Shown here: positions 1 to 8,056 of the stretch, piece after piece
Layout: each line of letters opens with the position of its first letter
Numbering within the stretch: the first letter of the stretch is position 1
From: Microvirga makkahensis
Lineage (GTDB): Bacteria; Pseudomonadota; Alphaproteobacteria; Rhizobiales; Beijerinckiaceae
DNA length: 64,000 nucleotides
Reading direction: 5' to 3'
Assembly (NCBI RefSeq): GCF_009830105.1
Contig: NZ_WURB01000013.1
Coordinates: forward strand, 57,390 to 121,389
Made by a program: the position numbers and the translations under genes
Notes under the pieces: model-generated
The model's input: only the letters and a program-made list of their open reading frames with translations
The model's database searches: none
What the model was told of the DNA's origin: nothing

Positions 1-5
1 TCTGC

Positions 6-40
6 CGGCAGGGAATGCCGGAGCACGGCACTCCCTGCCG
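6..40. terminator. Strong hairpin, possible terminator of the minus-strand polyamine remnant
   Basis: Fifteen-base arms (6-20 and 26-40) pair with one G:U-type mismatch around a 5-base loop. The hairpin lies just past the stop of the leftward nspC/lys1 remnant. No T-run follows on either strand, so it may be a plain palindromic element rather than an intrinsic terminator. Confidence 0.45.
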
Positions 41-66
41 GGTCCGCACAGGACCGTGCATGTGGT

Positions 67-703
67 TTACGCCGCCTTTGCCGGCTGCCTCTTCTCCTCC
101 GCAAAGACAAGTTCCTCGTCTACATCACCGATCCTGATCAGCGTCGGCAGTCCCATTTGGCCCAACAGGCGGAGGAACAGTTTCGGCGGAAGTTCCTCGA
201 CATTGGCCATTCTGCCGGCATCCCAATCGCCGCCTGCGATCAGGACCGCTGCTGCGGCGGCTGGCACGCCGGCGGTGTAGGATACGGCTGTAGGGGCGGG
301 CTGGATCAGCAAGGTCGAAACCTGATGCGCTGACCCGCAGGTTGAGACGGAGGCCGCGGCTCAATGCAGCGGTTTTATCCGCGAAGCGCTCGAACTGACC
401 GACTGAGTTGAAAATGATCTTGTCCGCGTTGGCGATGACGTCGTCGACCTCATGATCGGCATAGGCAACGCTATAGGCGTGTGTCTCCCCGCCGAACTTG
501 TCGTGACCCAGCTTCACCTCGAAGAGCGACGAGGACGTCGTACCATCCATGTACTCACACATGAGATCGAAGACCGACCATGTGGCGAAACATTTCAGGG
601 CGAGCAGTATCTTCGCGCCAGAATGATCGCGCACATGCTGTATGATTTGCATGCTTCGAAGCAGAGCGGCCTTGTCGATGAGATAGTAAGGCGTTTGAGG
701 CAT
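67..703 (-). pseudogene. Remnant: carboxynorspermidine decarboxylase 5' part joined out of frame to carboxynorspermidine dehydrogenase 3' part
   Basis: Bases 703 to about 284 encode about 140 N-terminal residues of an NspC-type fold III PLP decarboxylase. It carries LALKCF with the PLP lysine at residue 37, then DGTTSS, FEVKLG, FGGETHAYS and DPARPYSR. In another frame, from about 282 to the stop at 67, lies the C-terminal tail of a Lys1-type carboxynorspermidine dehydrogenase (SYTAGVP, MVNVEEL-like MANVEEL, LLGQMGLPT). The rest of the decarboxylase and all the N-terminal part of the dehydrogenase are absent. The two enzymes normally act in successive steps of norspermidine/sym-homospermidine-type polyamine synthesis and are often neighbours. 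A deletion that fused the two genes explains the structure. The nspC frame reads on as meaningless sequence to 125. No active product is expected. Confidence 0.85.
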
Positions 704-1395
704 CAGTGCGTGGTTCCCGTTGACGACGCGTTTCCCGCTGGGTCTGTGATGGACAGGGCTTGCATGGTTGATCAGGCATGGACAGATGCTTGTCGCCCGA
801 GTTTGTTCAGGCGGCCCGCCCGGTCGCTCCGGCGCTAGAAACAGATATGCGCCTTCTTCAAGTGTCTCAGCTCCCCGAGCGACACTTTCGGAAGGTGTAT
901 GTCTATGGATTCTTGCCGGGAGGGCGGACGCGCCTTACATCAGCGCTTTAGCGCTGTTGCCCCGACTCCTCTTCTCTGCACGGGATACAGCGGCGACGGC
1001 CAATCCGTCAAAGCCAAGGTTACGGCTTTGCATCGCTACGTCGATTGTCTCAGCGCACGCAACAGCGGCGCGCACGGCAAGAGCATCTTCCGTTTGGGGG
1101 CATTCAGTAAAACTGAGCCCATCCCCAATTGGAAGAAGGTGTCATAAGACATAGCCCCCCAACCAGCAGATGAAGCCTGCATCTGACCGATGAATGTACG
1201 ATACTGCGAGAGAATCAACCCCGCTTGGGCGATGCTCTGTTCCTGCGGGGAACTTTACTTCCGAATGCCGCTTCGAGAAGAGTCCCGGCGCAAGCGATCC
1301 GCGTCAGGCGAACGGCAGCCATCAGCCCTGACAGCATCGTTCACGCGGGCCCGGTACGGCGAGGACTTTGCAGCGGCTGCACCCGCGGGAGTGCC
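704..1395. other. Gene-poor stretch of about 690 bases, nothing recognised
   Basis: Only short open frames are present, and none resembles a family I know. A small perfect hairpin with 7-base arms lies at 941-956 (CAGCGCT, AGCGCTG). The stretch sits between the decayed polyamine locus and the IclR gene, so it may be decayed DNA, but I see no identifiable gene fragment in it. Confidence 0.5.
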
Positions 1396-2256
1396 TCAGA
1401 ACGGCTTCCATCCCCGCAACGAGCGGGAGATCAGGCGTGCTGCCTGCATGACAACCGGTGCGAGACGCTCTCGTGCGCCCTCAACGGTCCAGTCGGCGGT
1501 AGATGTCGAGATACCAACGGCTGCCAGAGGACGTCCGCTGCCGTCGAGAATTGGTGCTGCGAGCGCAATCTCACCGAGATTGACCTCCTCGCAGACAAGC
1601 GCGAAACCATCGCGACGCGCCGCCGTGAGGCATTGCTCCACCTCACCTCGGCCGATGATCGTGTGTGGTGTGCGCGCCTGGAATTCGGTGCAGTCGAGGA
1701 TGTCGGCGACTTCCTTCGGGGATAGCCACGCGAGTTGCGCCCGTCCGCCGGCCGTGCAGAATGCCGGCAGCCGACGCCCGATGGTCGAGGTGGGATTCAT
1801 GTACCGCTGACTGGGCATGCGAATGACCGCGACTACTTCCGGGCCATCTAGTTCGGCGACGTTCACAGTCTCCCTGCACTCATCGCGCGCCGATGCCACG
1901 AACGGGATAGCGACCTCGTAAAGCGGGCTTGCATGGAGATAATGATACGCGAAGTCGAGCATGCGTGCGCGAAGTCGGTAGCGGCGCGTCTTTTCATCCT
2001 TTCGGAGATAGCCGAGATGAACCAGCGTGTGCGTAATCCGCTGAGCTGCGCCCATGCTGATGCCTGATCGCACCGCAATTTCGCGTAAACCCAGAGCATC
2101 CCACTCGCCGTCGAAAGCCTTCAGCACACTCAAGCCCTTTGCAAGCGAGGCGATGAACTGCGGATCCTCCCGCAAGGGAGAAACCTGGGAATCCTCTGAG
2201 GGAGCAACAATTTTCTCATCCGGATCTGGCGCTCCAGCGCGCCTGCGCGACGTCAA
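1396..2256 (-). CDS. IclR-family transcriptional regulator of the adjacent peptide/opine transport operon
   Basis: This is a DNA-binding regulator of about 286 residues. An N-terminal winged helix-turn-helix (about residues 35-98, with LREIAVRSGISMGAAQRITHT) is followed by the IclR effector domain, recognisable by RYMNPTSTIGRRLPAFCTAGGRA and by the C-terminal AAPILDGSGRPLAAVGIS stretch. I place the start at a TTG (2256) because GGAGGAGAA lies 8 bases upstream of it. An ATG 19 codons earlier (2313) has no such site. The gene is divergent from the solute-binding protein gene at 2439, and a 15-base palindrome lies between them. It most likely senses the imported compound and controls the 2439-9223 genes and itself. 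The ligand is unknown. Confidence 0.88.
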   Translation of the reverse strand: MTSRRRAGAPDPDEKIVAPSEDSQVSPLREDPQFIASLAKGLSVLKAFDGEWDALGLREIAVRSGISMGAAQRITHTLVHLGYLRKDEKTRRYRLRARMLDFAYHYLHASPLYEVAIPFVASARDECRETVNVAELDGPEVVAVIRMPSQRYMNPTSTIGRRLPAFCTAGGRAQLAWLSPKEVADILDCTEFQARTPHTIIGRGEVEQCLTAARRDGFALVCEEVNLGEIALAAPILDGSGRPLAAVGISTSTADWTVEGARERLAPVVMQAARLISRSLRGWKPF

Positions 2257-2356
2257 GACAATTCTCCTCCAACAATGCCAAGCAGGACACTGCTTCTCTC
2301 GATCGCTTGACAAGCTTGACCTTTATAGATGTGATAATCGCGCTGCGCTACACTCA

Positions 2357-2371
2357 TATCGCTATGCGATA
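2357..2371. promoter_or_regulatory. Candidate IclR operator, 15-base palindrome
   Basis: TATCGC and GCGATA arms flank a TAT centre between the divergent iclR-type gene and the ABC transporter operon. The 15-base length and perfect dyad are usual for IclR-family operators. The assignment is inferred from position only. Confidence 0.5.
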
Positions 2372-2438
2372 GACGATACCGAAATTTCATAACAAAGCTG
2401 TCGGTGTTGCGCTTTGAGACATATACCAGAGAGAGGTC

Positions 2439-4037
2439 ATGAAACAGCAGCTATCCGTCCTTGCCGGCATTCTCGCCGCCGTGCTTCTTGGAGGCCAAGC
2501 CTCGGCCGCCGAACTGCGCATCGGTACCGCCGCCGAGCCGAGCGCACTCGATCCGCATTATCATAACCTCACGCCGAACAACACCGTTCGCCGGCACATC
2601 TTCGAATCTCTGCTGGATCAGGATGCGAAGCAGCGCCTGATCCCGGCTCTCGCGGAATCCTGGAGGACGATTGATGACAGAACCTGGGAGTTCAAGCTCC
2701 GCAAGGGTGTGAAATTCCATGACGGGACCGAGTTCACCGCGCAGGACTTCGTTTACACGGTCTGTCGCATTCCGAACGTCGCCAACAGCCCGTCCTCGTT
2801 CACGCTCTACACGAAGGGCATCGACTCTATCGAGGTGTCAGATCCCCATACTCTCATCATCAGGACAGCCGCGCCCTACCCGCTGCTGCCCATCGAACTC
2901 ACCACCTTCGGCATCATCTCGGCGAAGGCCGCCGGCGGCGAGAAGGTCACCTTCGACAAGGCCGGCTGCAAGGCCGATTCCTGGCCTTCGACCCAAGCCT
3001 TCAACGACGGCACCCTCGCCATCGGCACCGGCCCGTTCAAGCTCGTGGAATACCGCAAGGGCGAGCGGATCGTGCTCGACAGAAATCCCGACTACTGGGG
3101 CGCGAAGCCCGAATGGGACAAAGTGACATTCCGTCCGATCACCAGCGAGGGCCCACGCGTCGCCGCACTCCTTGCCGGTGACGTCGATCTCGTCGACGAG
3201 CCCCCGCTGCAGGATCTCGAGCGGCTGCGCAAGGATCCCAAAGTCTCGGTCGTCGAGACCCTGTCGAACCGCATCATCTATCTCGCCCTCGACCAAGCCG
3301 AGAAAACGCCGACGATCAAGGGCACCGACGGCAAGAACCCGCTGCGCGACATCCGCGTCCGTCAGGCGATGTCCATGGCAATCGACCGCGAGGCCATCGT
3401 CAAGCGCATCATGAACAACACCGCTGAGCCCGCAGCACAGCTCCTGGCGCCCGGCCTGTTCGGCACCAACCCGGACCTGAAGTTCTCCTACGATGCCAAG
3501 AAGGCGAAGGAGTTGCTCGCGGAGGCCGGTTATCCCAATGGCTTCGAGCTCACCATTGGCACGCCGAACGACCGCTACATCAACGACGAGAAGATCGCCC
3601 AGGCGGTCGCTCAGATGTACAGCCGCATCGGCATCAAAACCCAGGTCGACGCTGCGACGGTGAACGTCTTCTTCTCCCGTCGCAACAAGGGGGAGTTCAG
3701 CGTCTATCTTGGCGGCTGGAGCGCCGCTACCGGCGAAGCCTCGTCGCCCCTGAAGTCGCTGGTCGCAACGCGCATCAAGGAAAAGGGCTTCGGGCCGACG
3801 AACTACACCGGCTATTCCAACCCGAAACTCGACGATCTTATCACGAAGGCCCTTGCCACCGTCGACGACAAGGAGCGTGAGAAGCTCCTGGCCGAAGCGA
3901 TGAAGGTCGCGGTCGACGACGTCGCCCTGGTGCCGCTGCACTACGAGGTCACCTCATGGGCGATGCGCAAGGGTCTGAGCTACGAACCGCGCGCCGACCA
4001 GTACACTCTCGCCTACGCCGTCCGCTCGGCCAAGTAG
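2439..4037 (+). CDS. ABC transporter substrate-binding protein, family 5 (peptide/opine type)
   Basis: This 532-residue periplasmic solute receptor belongs to the DppA/OppA class (SBP_bac_5), of normal length. A Sec signal peptide occupies residues 1-23, with a hydrophobic core and an ASA cleavage site before AELRIG. The family start LRIGTAAEPSALDPHYHN, the LAESWRTIDDRTWEFKLRKGVKFHDG block and the TGPFKLVEY block are all visible. An AGAGAGG ribosome site precedes the ATG. It is the first gene of an importer operon with two permeases and two ATPases, and it is followed by an M20 deacylase. The ligand is therefore probably a dipeptide, an N-acylated amino acid or an opine rather than a sugar. 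The exact substrate cannot be read from the sequence. Confidence 0.92.
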   Translation: MKQQLSVLAGILAAVLLGGQASAAELRIGTAAEPSALDPHYHNLTPNNTVRRHIFESLLDQDAKQRLIPALAESWRTIDDRTWEFKLRKGVKFHDGTEFTAQDFVYTVCRIPNVANSPSSFTLYTKGIDSIEVSDPHTLIIRTAAPYPLLPIELTTFGIISAKAAGGEKVTFDKAGCKADSWPSTQAFNDGTLAIGTGPFKLVEYRKGERIVLDRNPDYWGAKPEWDKVTFRPITSEGPRVAALLAGDVDLVDEPPLQDLERLRKDPKVSVVETLSNRIIYLALDQAEKTPTIKGTDGKNPLRDIRVRQAMSMAIDREAIVKRIMNNTAEPAAQLLAPGLFGTNPDLKFSYDAKKAKELLAEAGYPNGFELTIGTPNDRYINDEKIAQAVAQMYSRIGIKTQVDAATVNVFFSRRNKGEFSVYLGGWSAATGEASSPLKSLVATRIKEKGFGPTNYTGYSNPKLDDLITKALATVDDKEREKLLAEAMKVAVDDVALVPLHYEVTSWAMRKGLSYEPRADQYTLAYAVRSAK

Positions 4038-4051
4038 AAATACCATCGGCT

Positions 4052-4073
4052 GGGGGCGGCGCCTGCCGCCCCC
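4052..4073 (+). promoter_or_regulatory. GC-rich stem-loop between the binding-protein and permease genes
   Basis: GGGGGCGGC and GCCGCCCCC (9-base arms) flank a GCCT loop directly after the stop of the binding-protein gene. Such stem-loops commonly protect the binding-protein mRNA or attenuate downstream permease expression. No T-run follows. Confidence 0.6.
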
Positions 4074-4105
4074 GCTCCATTCCTGTCCCTCATGTGGAAT
4101 TCGAG

Positions 4106-5083
4106 ATGCTGGTTTTCCTGATCCGGCGCATTGCCCAAAGCGCGATCGTGGTCGCCATCATGTCCGTCCTGGTCTTCACTGGCATCTTCGCGATCGGCAA
4201 CCCCATCGACGTGCTGATCAGCCCTGAGGCCGACGAGGCCGAGCGCGCCGCCGCCATCGCGCGCCTCGGGCTCGACCTGCCCATGCACGAGCAGTTCCTG
4301 GCCTTCGCCAAGAACGCGCTCTCCGGCGACCTCGGCACCTCCTTCGTTCACGGGGTCCCGGCGGTGCAGCTCGTCCTTGAACGCTTCCCGGCGACGCTGG
4401 AGCTGGCGCTTCTTGCCATGATCATCGCCGTGGCGATCGGTATCCCGCTCGGCATCTGGGCCGGGCTCAGACCCGATTCGAAGGCTGGCAAGATCATCAT
4501 GGCCGGCTCGATCCTGGGCTTCAGCCTTCCGACCTTCTGGGTCGGCATGCTTCTGATCATGGCCTTTGCGGTCTCCCTCGGCTGGCTGCCAGCGAGCGGC
4601 CGCGGCGAGACGGTGGAGGTGTTCGGGATTCCCTTCAGCTTCGTGACGGCCGACGGCCTCAAGCACATGATCCTGCCGGCCCTGAACCTCGCTCTGTTCA
4701 AGGTATCCCTGGTGATCCGCCTCGCACGTGCCGGCACCCGTGAGGTCGCCCTGCAGGACTACGTGCGCTTCGCCCGGGCCAAAGGGCTGGCGCCACGCCG
4801 AATTGTCGGCGTCCATATCCTCAAGAACATCATGATCCCGGTCGTCACCGTCCTTGGCCTCGAATTCGGCTCCGTGATCGCCTTCTCGGTCGTGACCGAA
4901 ACGGTCTTCGCCTGGCCCGGCATGGGCAAGCTCCTGATCGACAGCATCCTGCTGCTCGACCGACCCGTGGTGGTGGCTTATCTGCTCGTCACTGTGCTCC
5001 TCTTCATCGTCATCAACCTCGTGGTCGACCTGCTTTATTCACTGCTCGATCCGCGCATCCGCCTGGGAGGCGCCAAGGCATGA
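4106..5083 (+). CDS. ABC transporter permease, DppB/OppB type
   Basis: This 325-residue inner-membrane permease starts with the family sequence MLVFLIRRIAQS. A first transmembrane helix is followed by a periplasmic loop containing LGLDLPMHEQF and then five more helices. The EAA loop that docks the ATPase is at about residues 212-235 (DYVRFARAKGLAPRR). The open frame extends upstream to 3956 inside the previous gene. I use the ATG at 4106 because it matches the N-terminus of homologues. The stop overlaps the next gene by four bases (ATGA). It works with the 5080 permease, the 6002 and 6973 ATPases and the 2439 receptor. Confidence 0.92.
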   Translation: MLVFLIRRIAQSAIVVAIMSVLVFTGIFAIGNPIDVLISPEADEAERAAAIARLGLDLPMHEQFLAFAKNALSGDLGTSFVHGVPAVQLVLERFPATLELALLAMIIAVAIGIPLGIWAGLRPDSKAGKIIMAGSILGFSLPTFWVGMLLIMAFAVSLGWLPASGRGETVEVFGIPFSFVTADGLKHMILPALNLALFKVSLVIRLARAGTREVALQDYVRFARAKGLAPRRIVGVHILKNIMIPVVTVLGLEFGSVIAFSVVTETVFAWPGMGKLLIDSILLLDRPVVVAYLLVTVLLFIVINLVVDLLYSLLDPRIRLGGAKA

Positions 5084-5991
5084 CCGCCGTTAATCCCGCC
5101 ACCGCCGCACCATCCCGGGTCCAGACGCCGCTCAAGCGCTTCGTCGTCGAGTTCCTCGACAGCCGCGTGGCCGTGCTCGGGCTCGTTGTGCTGGTGCTGA
5201 TCGTCTCCTCAGCCCTGTTCGCGCCCTGGATCGCCCCGCAGGATCCCTACGATCTCAGCAAGCTCGACATCATGAACGGAATGCTGTCCCCTGGCAGCGC
5301 CGACATGGACGGCAATCTCTTCTGGCTCGGCTCCGACGAGCAGGGGCGCGACCTGCTGAGCGCAATCCTCTACGGGCTGCGCACCAGTCTCCTGGTCGGC
5401 TTCTCGTCCACCACGGTGGCGCTCGCCATCGGGCTCATGGTCGGCATGATCGCAGCCTATGCGGGCGGCAGTCTCGATGCCGCGATCATGCGGCTGGTTG
5501 ATATCCAGCTTTCGTTCCCGGCGATCCTCATCGCCCTGATCCTACTGGCGGTGCTCGGCAAGGGTGTCGACAAGGTGATCATCGCGCTCACCGCCATACA
5601 ATGGGCCTATTACGCCCGCACCGTGCGCAGCGCAGCGCTCGTCGAGCGGCGCAAGGAATACGTGGAGGCCGCCCAGTGCCTCGCGCTGCCGAGGCAGCGC
5701 ATCGTGTTGCGCCACCTCCTGCCGAACTGCCTACCGCCGCTGATCGTCGTTGCGACCGTGCAAGTCGCCCATGCAATCACCCTTGAGGCGACGCTCTCGT
5801 TCCTGGGTGTGGGCGTGCCGGTCACGGAGCCCTCGCTCGGCATGCTGATCGCCTCAGGCTTCGACTATATGCTCAGCGGCGAGTTCTGGGTCAGCCTGTT
5901 TCCGGGTCTCGCCCTGCTGGTCACCATCGTCAGCATCAACCTGGTCGGTGACCAGATGCGCGACGTCCTCAACCCGCGCCTGCAGCATTGA
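5080..5991 (+). CDS. ABC transporter permease, DppC/OppC type
   Basis: This is the second permease of the importer, 303 residues. A short cytoplasmic N-terminus precedes the first transmembrane helix (VAVLGLVVLVLIVSSALFAPW). The periplasmic segment contains the family block WLGSDEQGRDLLSAILYGLRTSL. The EAA loop for ATPase contact is near residues 189-216 (EYVEAAQCLALPRQRI). The C-terminus has the typical DQMRDVLNPRLQ ending. The start overlaps the upstream permease stop, indicating translational coupling. It forms a heterodimeric channel with that protein. Confidence 0.93.
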   Translation: MTAVNPATAAPSRVQTPLKRFVVEFLDSRVAVLGLVVLVLIVSSALFAPWIAPQDPYDLSKLDIMNGMLSPGSADMDGNLFWLGSDEQGRDLLSAILYGLRTSLLVGFSSTTVALAIGLMVGMIAAYAGGSLDAAIMRLVDIQLSFPAILIALILLAVLGKGVDKVIIALTAIQWAYYARTVRSAALVERRKEYVEAAQCLALPRQRIVLRHLLPNCLPPLIVVATVQVAHAITLEATLSFLGVGVPVTEPSLGMLIASGFDYMLSGEFWVSLFPGLALLVTIVSINLVGDQMRDVLNPRLQH

Positions 5992-6001
5992 GGAGTTGAT
6001 C

Positions 6002-6976
6002 GTGACACGACAGGAAGCCGTGCTCGAGGTCGAGGATCTGCGGACCTATTTCTTCACCCGCGGCGGTGTCGCGAAGGCGGTGGACGGCGTGAGCTTCACC
6101 CTTCACCGCGGCGAGATTCTCGGGCTCGTGGGTGAATCCGGCTCCGGCAAGTCGGTGACAGGCATGTCGGTCCTGGGCCTCGTCGATCCGCCTGGACGCA
6201 TCGTCGGGGGCGCGGTGCGCTATCACGGAGAGGATCTGGTGACGGCAGCCGAGAAGCGCCTGCGGCAATTGCGCGGCAGCCGCATCGCCATGATCTTTCA
6301 GGACCCGATGATGACGCTGAACCCGGTGCTCAGTGTCGAGACCCAGATGGTCGAGACCGTGCTCGCCCACGATAGGGTCTCGCGCAGCGAGGCGCGCGAG
6401 CGCTCCCGCGAAGCCCTGGCCCGCGTCGGTATTCCGTCGCCGGACGAGCGGCTCGCCGCCTATCCGCATCAGTTCTCCGGCGGCATGCGCCAGCGCGTGG
6501 CCATCGCCATCGCGCTCCTGCACCGGCCCGATGTGATCATCGCCGACGAGCCGACCACCGCGCTCGACGTGACGATCCAGGCGCAGATCCTGTTCGAGAT
6601 GCAGAAATTGTGCCGGGAAACCGGCACGGCGCTCGTCTGGATCACGCACGATCTCGCGGTGGTGTCAGGCCTCGCCGACCGAATCGCCGTGATGTATGCC
6701 GGCCGCATCGTCGAGATCGGATCCGCAGTCGAAGTCATTGACGGCGCCCGTCATCCTTACACCCATGGCCTCCTCGGCTCGGTGCCGAGCCGCAACAGGC
6801 GCGGCGAGCCGCTCGCCCAGATCCCGGGCATGACCCCATCCCTGCTCAATCTGCCGGAAGGCTGCGCATTCCGGCCGCGCTGCCCGCGCGCCACCGATGC
6901 CTGCTTTGCCCTGCCGCCCTTGTCGGACGAAGCGCATGGCTGGCGCTGCTTCAACCCGCAAGGGGCCGTCGCATGA
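6002..6976 (+). CDS. ABC transporter ATP-binding protein, DppD/OppD type
   Basis: This cytoplasmic ATPase of 324 residues energises the importer. Walker A is GESGSGKS (about residues 44-51), the signature is FSGGMRQRV (about 158) and Walker B is VIIADEPTTALD (about 177). The C-terminal oligopeptide-transporter extension carries CAFRPRCPRATDAC. In related proteins these cysteines can hold an Fe-S cluster, which is family knowledge and not shown here. I start at the GTG at 6002, which has AGGAG 6 bases upstream. The longer frame from 5948 runs into the permease gene and lacks a ribosome site. The stop overlaps the next ATPase gene by four bases. Confidence 0.92.
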   Translation: MTRQEAVLEVEDLRTYFFTRGGVAKAVDGVSFTLHRGEILGLVGESGSGKSVTGMSVLGLVDPPGRIVGGAVRYHGEDLVTAAEKRLRQLRGSRIAMIFQDPMMTLNPVLSVETQMVETVLAHDRVSRSEARERSREALARVGIPSPDERLAAYPHQFSGGMRQRVAIAIALLHRPDVIIADEPTTALDVTIQAQILFEMQKLCRETGTALVWITHDLAVVSGLADRIAVMYAGRIVEIGSAVEVIDGARHPYTHGLLGSVPSRNRRGEPLAQIPGMTPSLLNLPEGCAFRPRCPRATDACFALPPLSDEAHGWRCFNPQGAVA

Positions 6977-8022
6977 CTGCAACCACCTCCTCGCGCGCTG
7001 CCGTGCCGCTTCCTGCGCCGGGCAGCGCGACGCCAATGCTCGAACTCTCCCACCTGACCAAGCGCTTCACCACCAAGCTCGATTTCGCCGAGCGTCTGGC
7101 GAAACGGCTCGGCGCCAAGGTGCAGGAATTCGACGTTCGCGCGGTCGATGACGTGAGCCTGGCCATCGCCCCCGGCGAGGTTGTCGGGCTGGTGGGAGAA
7201 TCCGGCTGCGGCAAGACGACCCTTGGTCGCATGGTTGCGGGCATCATTCCGCCGAGCTCCGGCGAGCTCATCTATCGCGGCAGGCCCATGGCGGCGCTGC
7301 CGCACGACGAGGCTCGGCAGGCCACGCTGAAGATCCAGATGGTCTTCCAGGACCCGATGGCCTCGCTCAACCCGCGGCTGAGGGTGTCCGAGATCATCGG
7401 TGAGGCGCCGCGCGTGCACGGCATCGTCTCCCGCAATGAGCAGGCGGACTACGTCGCCTCGATCATGCGCAAGGTGGGCCTCGATCCTGCCTATGCGGCT
7501 CGCTTCCCGCACCAGTTCTCCGGAGGCCAGCGCCAGCGCATCGGAATCGCGCGGGCTCTGGCGGTGCAGCCAGATTTTCTCGTCTGCGACGAATCCGTGG
7601 CGGCCCTCGACGTCTCGATCCAAGCCCAGATCATCAACCTGTTCATGGAGCTGCGCCGGGATCTGGGCCTGACCTATCTCTTCATCAGCCATGATCTCGG
7701 TGTCGTCGAACACATCGCCGACCGCACCGTCATCATGTATCTCGGGCGCGTCGTCGAGGTGGCTCCGAGCGCGGAGCTGTTCACGAAGCCGAACCATCCC
7801 TACAGCCGCGCCCTTCTCGACGAAGCGCCCCGGGTCGATACCCGCAAGCGCACCTTCGCGCCGATCAGGGGCGAGATCCCCTCGCCTCTTGATCCGCCTG
7901 CAGGCTGTGCTTTCCATCCGCGCTGCCCGCTCGCTCTGCCCCGTTGCAGGAGCGAGCGCCCGTCGCTGCGCGAGATCGCGCCCGGACGGCTTTCCGCCTG
8001 CCATCTGAACGATATGCAATGA
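6973..8022 (+). CDS. ABC transporter ATP-binding protein, DppF/OppF type
   Basis: This is the partner ATPase, 349 residues, with Walker A GESGCGKT (about 75-82), signature FSGGQRQRIG (about 182) and Walker B beginning FLVCDE (about 202). A C-terminal CAFHPRCPLALPRC extension is present, as in the 6002 partner. Walker B reads DESVAALD where most DppF proteins have DEPVSALD, so the residue after the catalytic Glu is Ser instead of Pro. ATPase function should survive, since the Glu is kept. An insert near the N-terminus (about residues 30-55, KLDFAERLAKRLGAK) is typical of this subgroup. The gene is translationally coupled to 6002. Confidence 0.92.
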   Translation: MTATTSSRAAVPLPAPGSATPMLELSHLTKRFTTKLDFAERLAKRLGAKVQEFDVRAVDDVSLAIAPGEVVGLVGESGCGKTTLGRMVAGIIPPSSGELIYRGRPMAALPHDEARQATLKIQMVFQDPMASLNPRLRVSEIIGEAPRVHGIVSRNEQADYVASIMRKVGLDPAYAARFPHQFSGGQRQRIGIARALAVQPDFLVCDESVAALDVSIQAQIINLFMELRRDLGLTYLFISHDLGVVEHIADRTVIMYLGRVVEVAPSAELFTKPNHPYSRALLDEAPRVDTRKRTFAPIRGEIPSPLDPPAGCAFHPRCPLALPRCRSERPSLREIAPGRLSACHLNDMQ

Positions 8023-8056
8023 GCAGACGCTCGCACGTTTGAAAACTGGAGACATG

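Noticed and set aside
1036..1218. 60-codon minus-strand frame in the left spacer
   Set aside because: No family resemblance, no ribosome site and no neighbour to support it.
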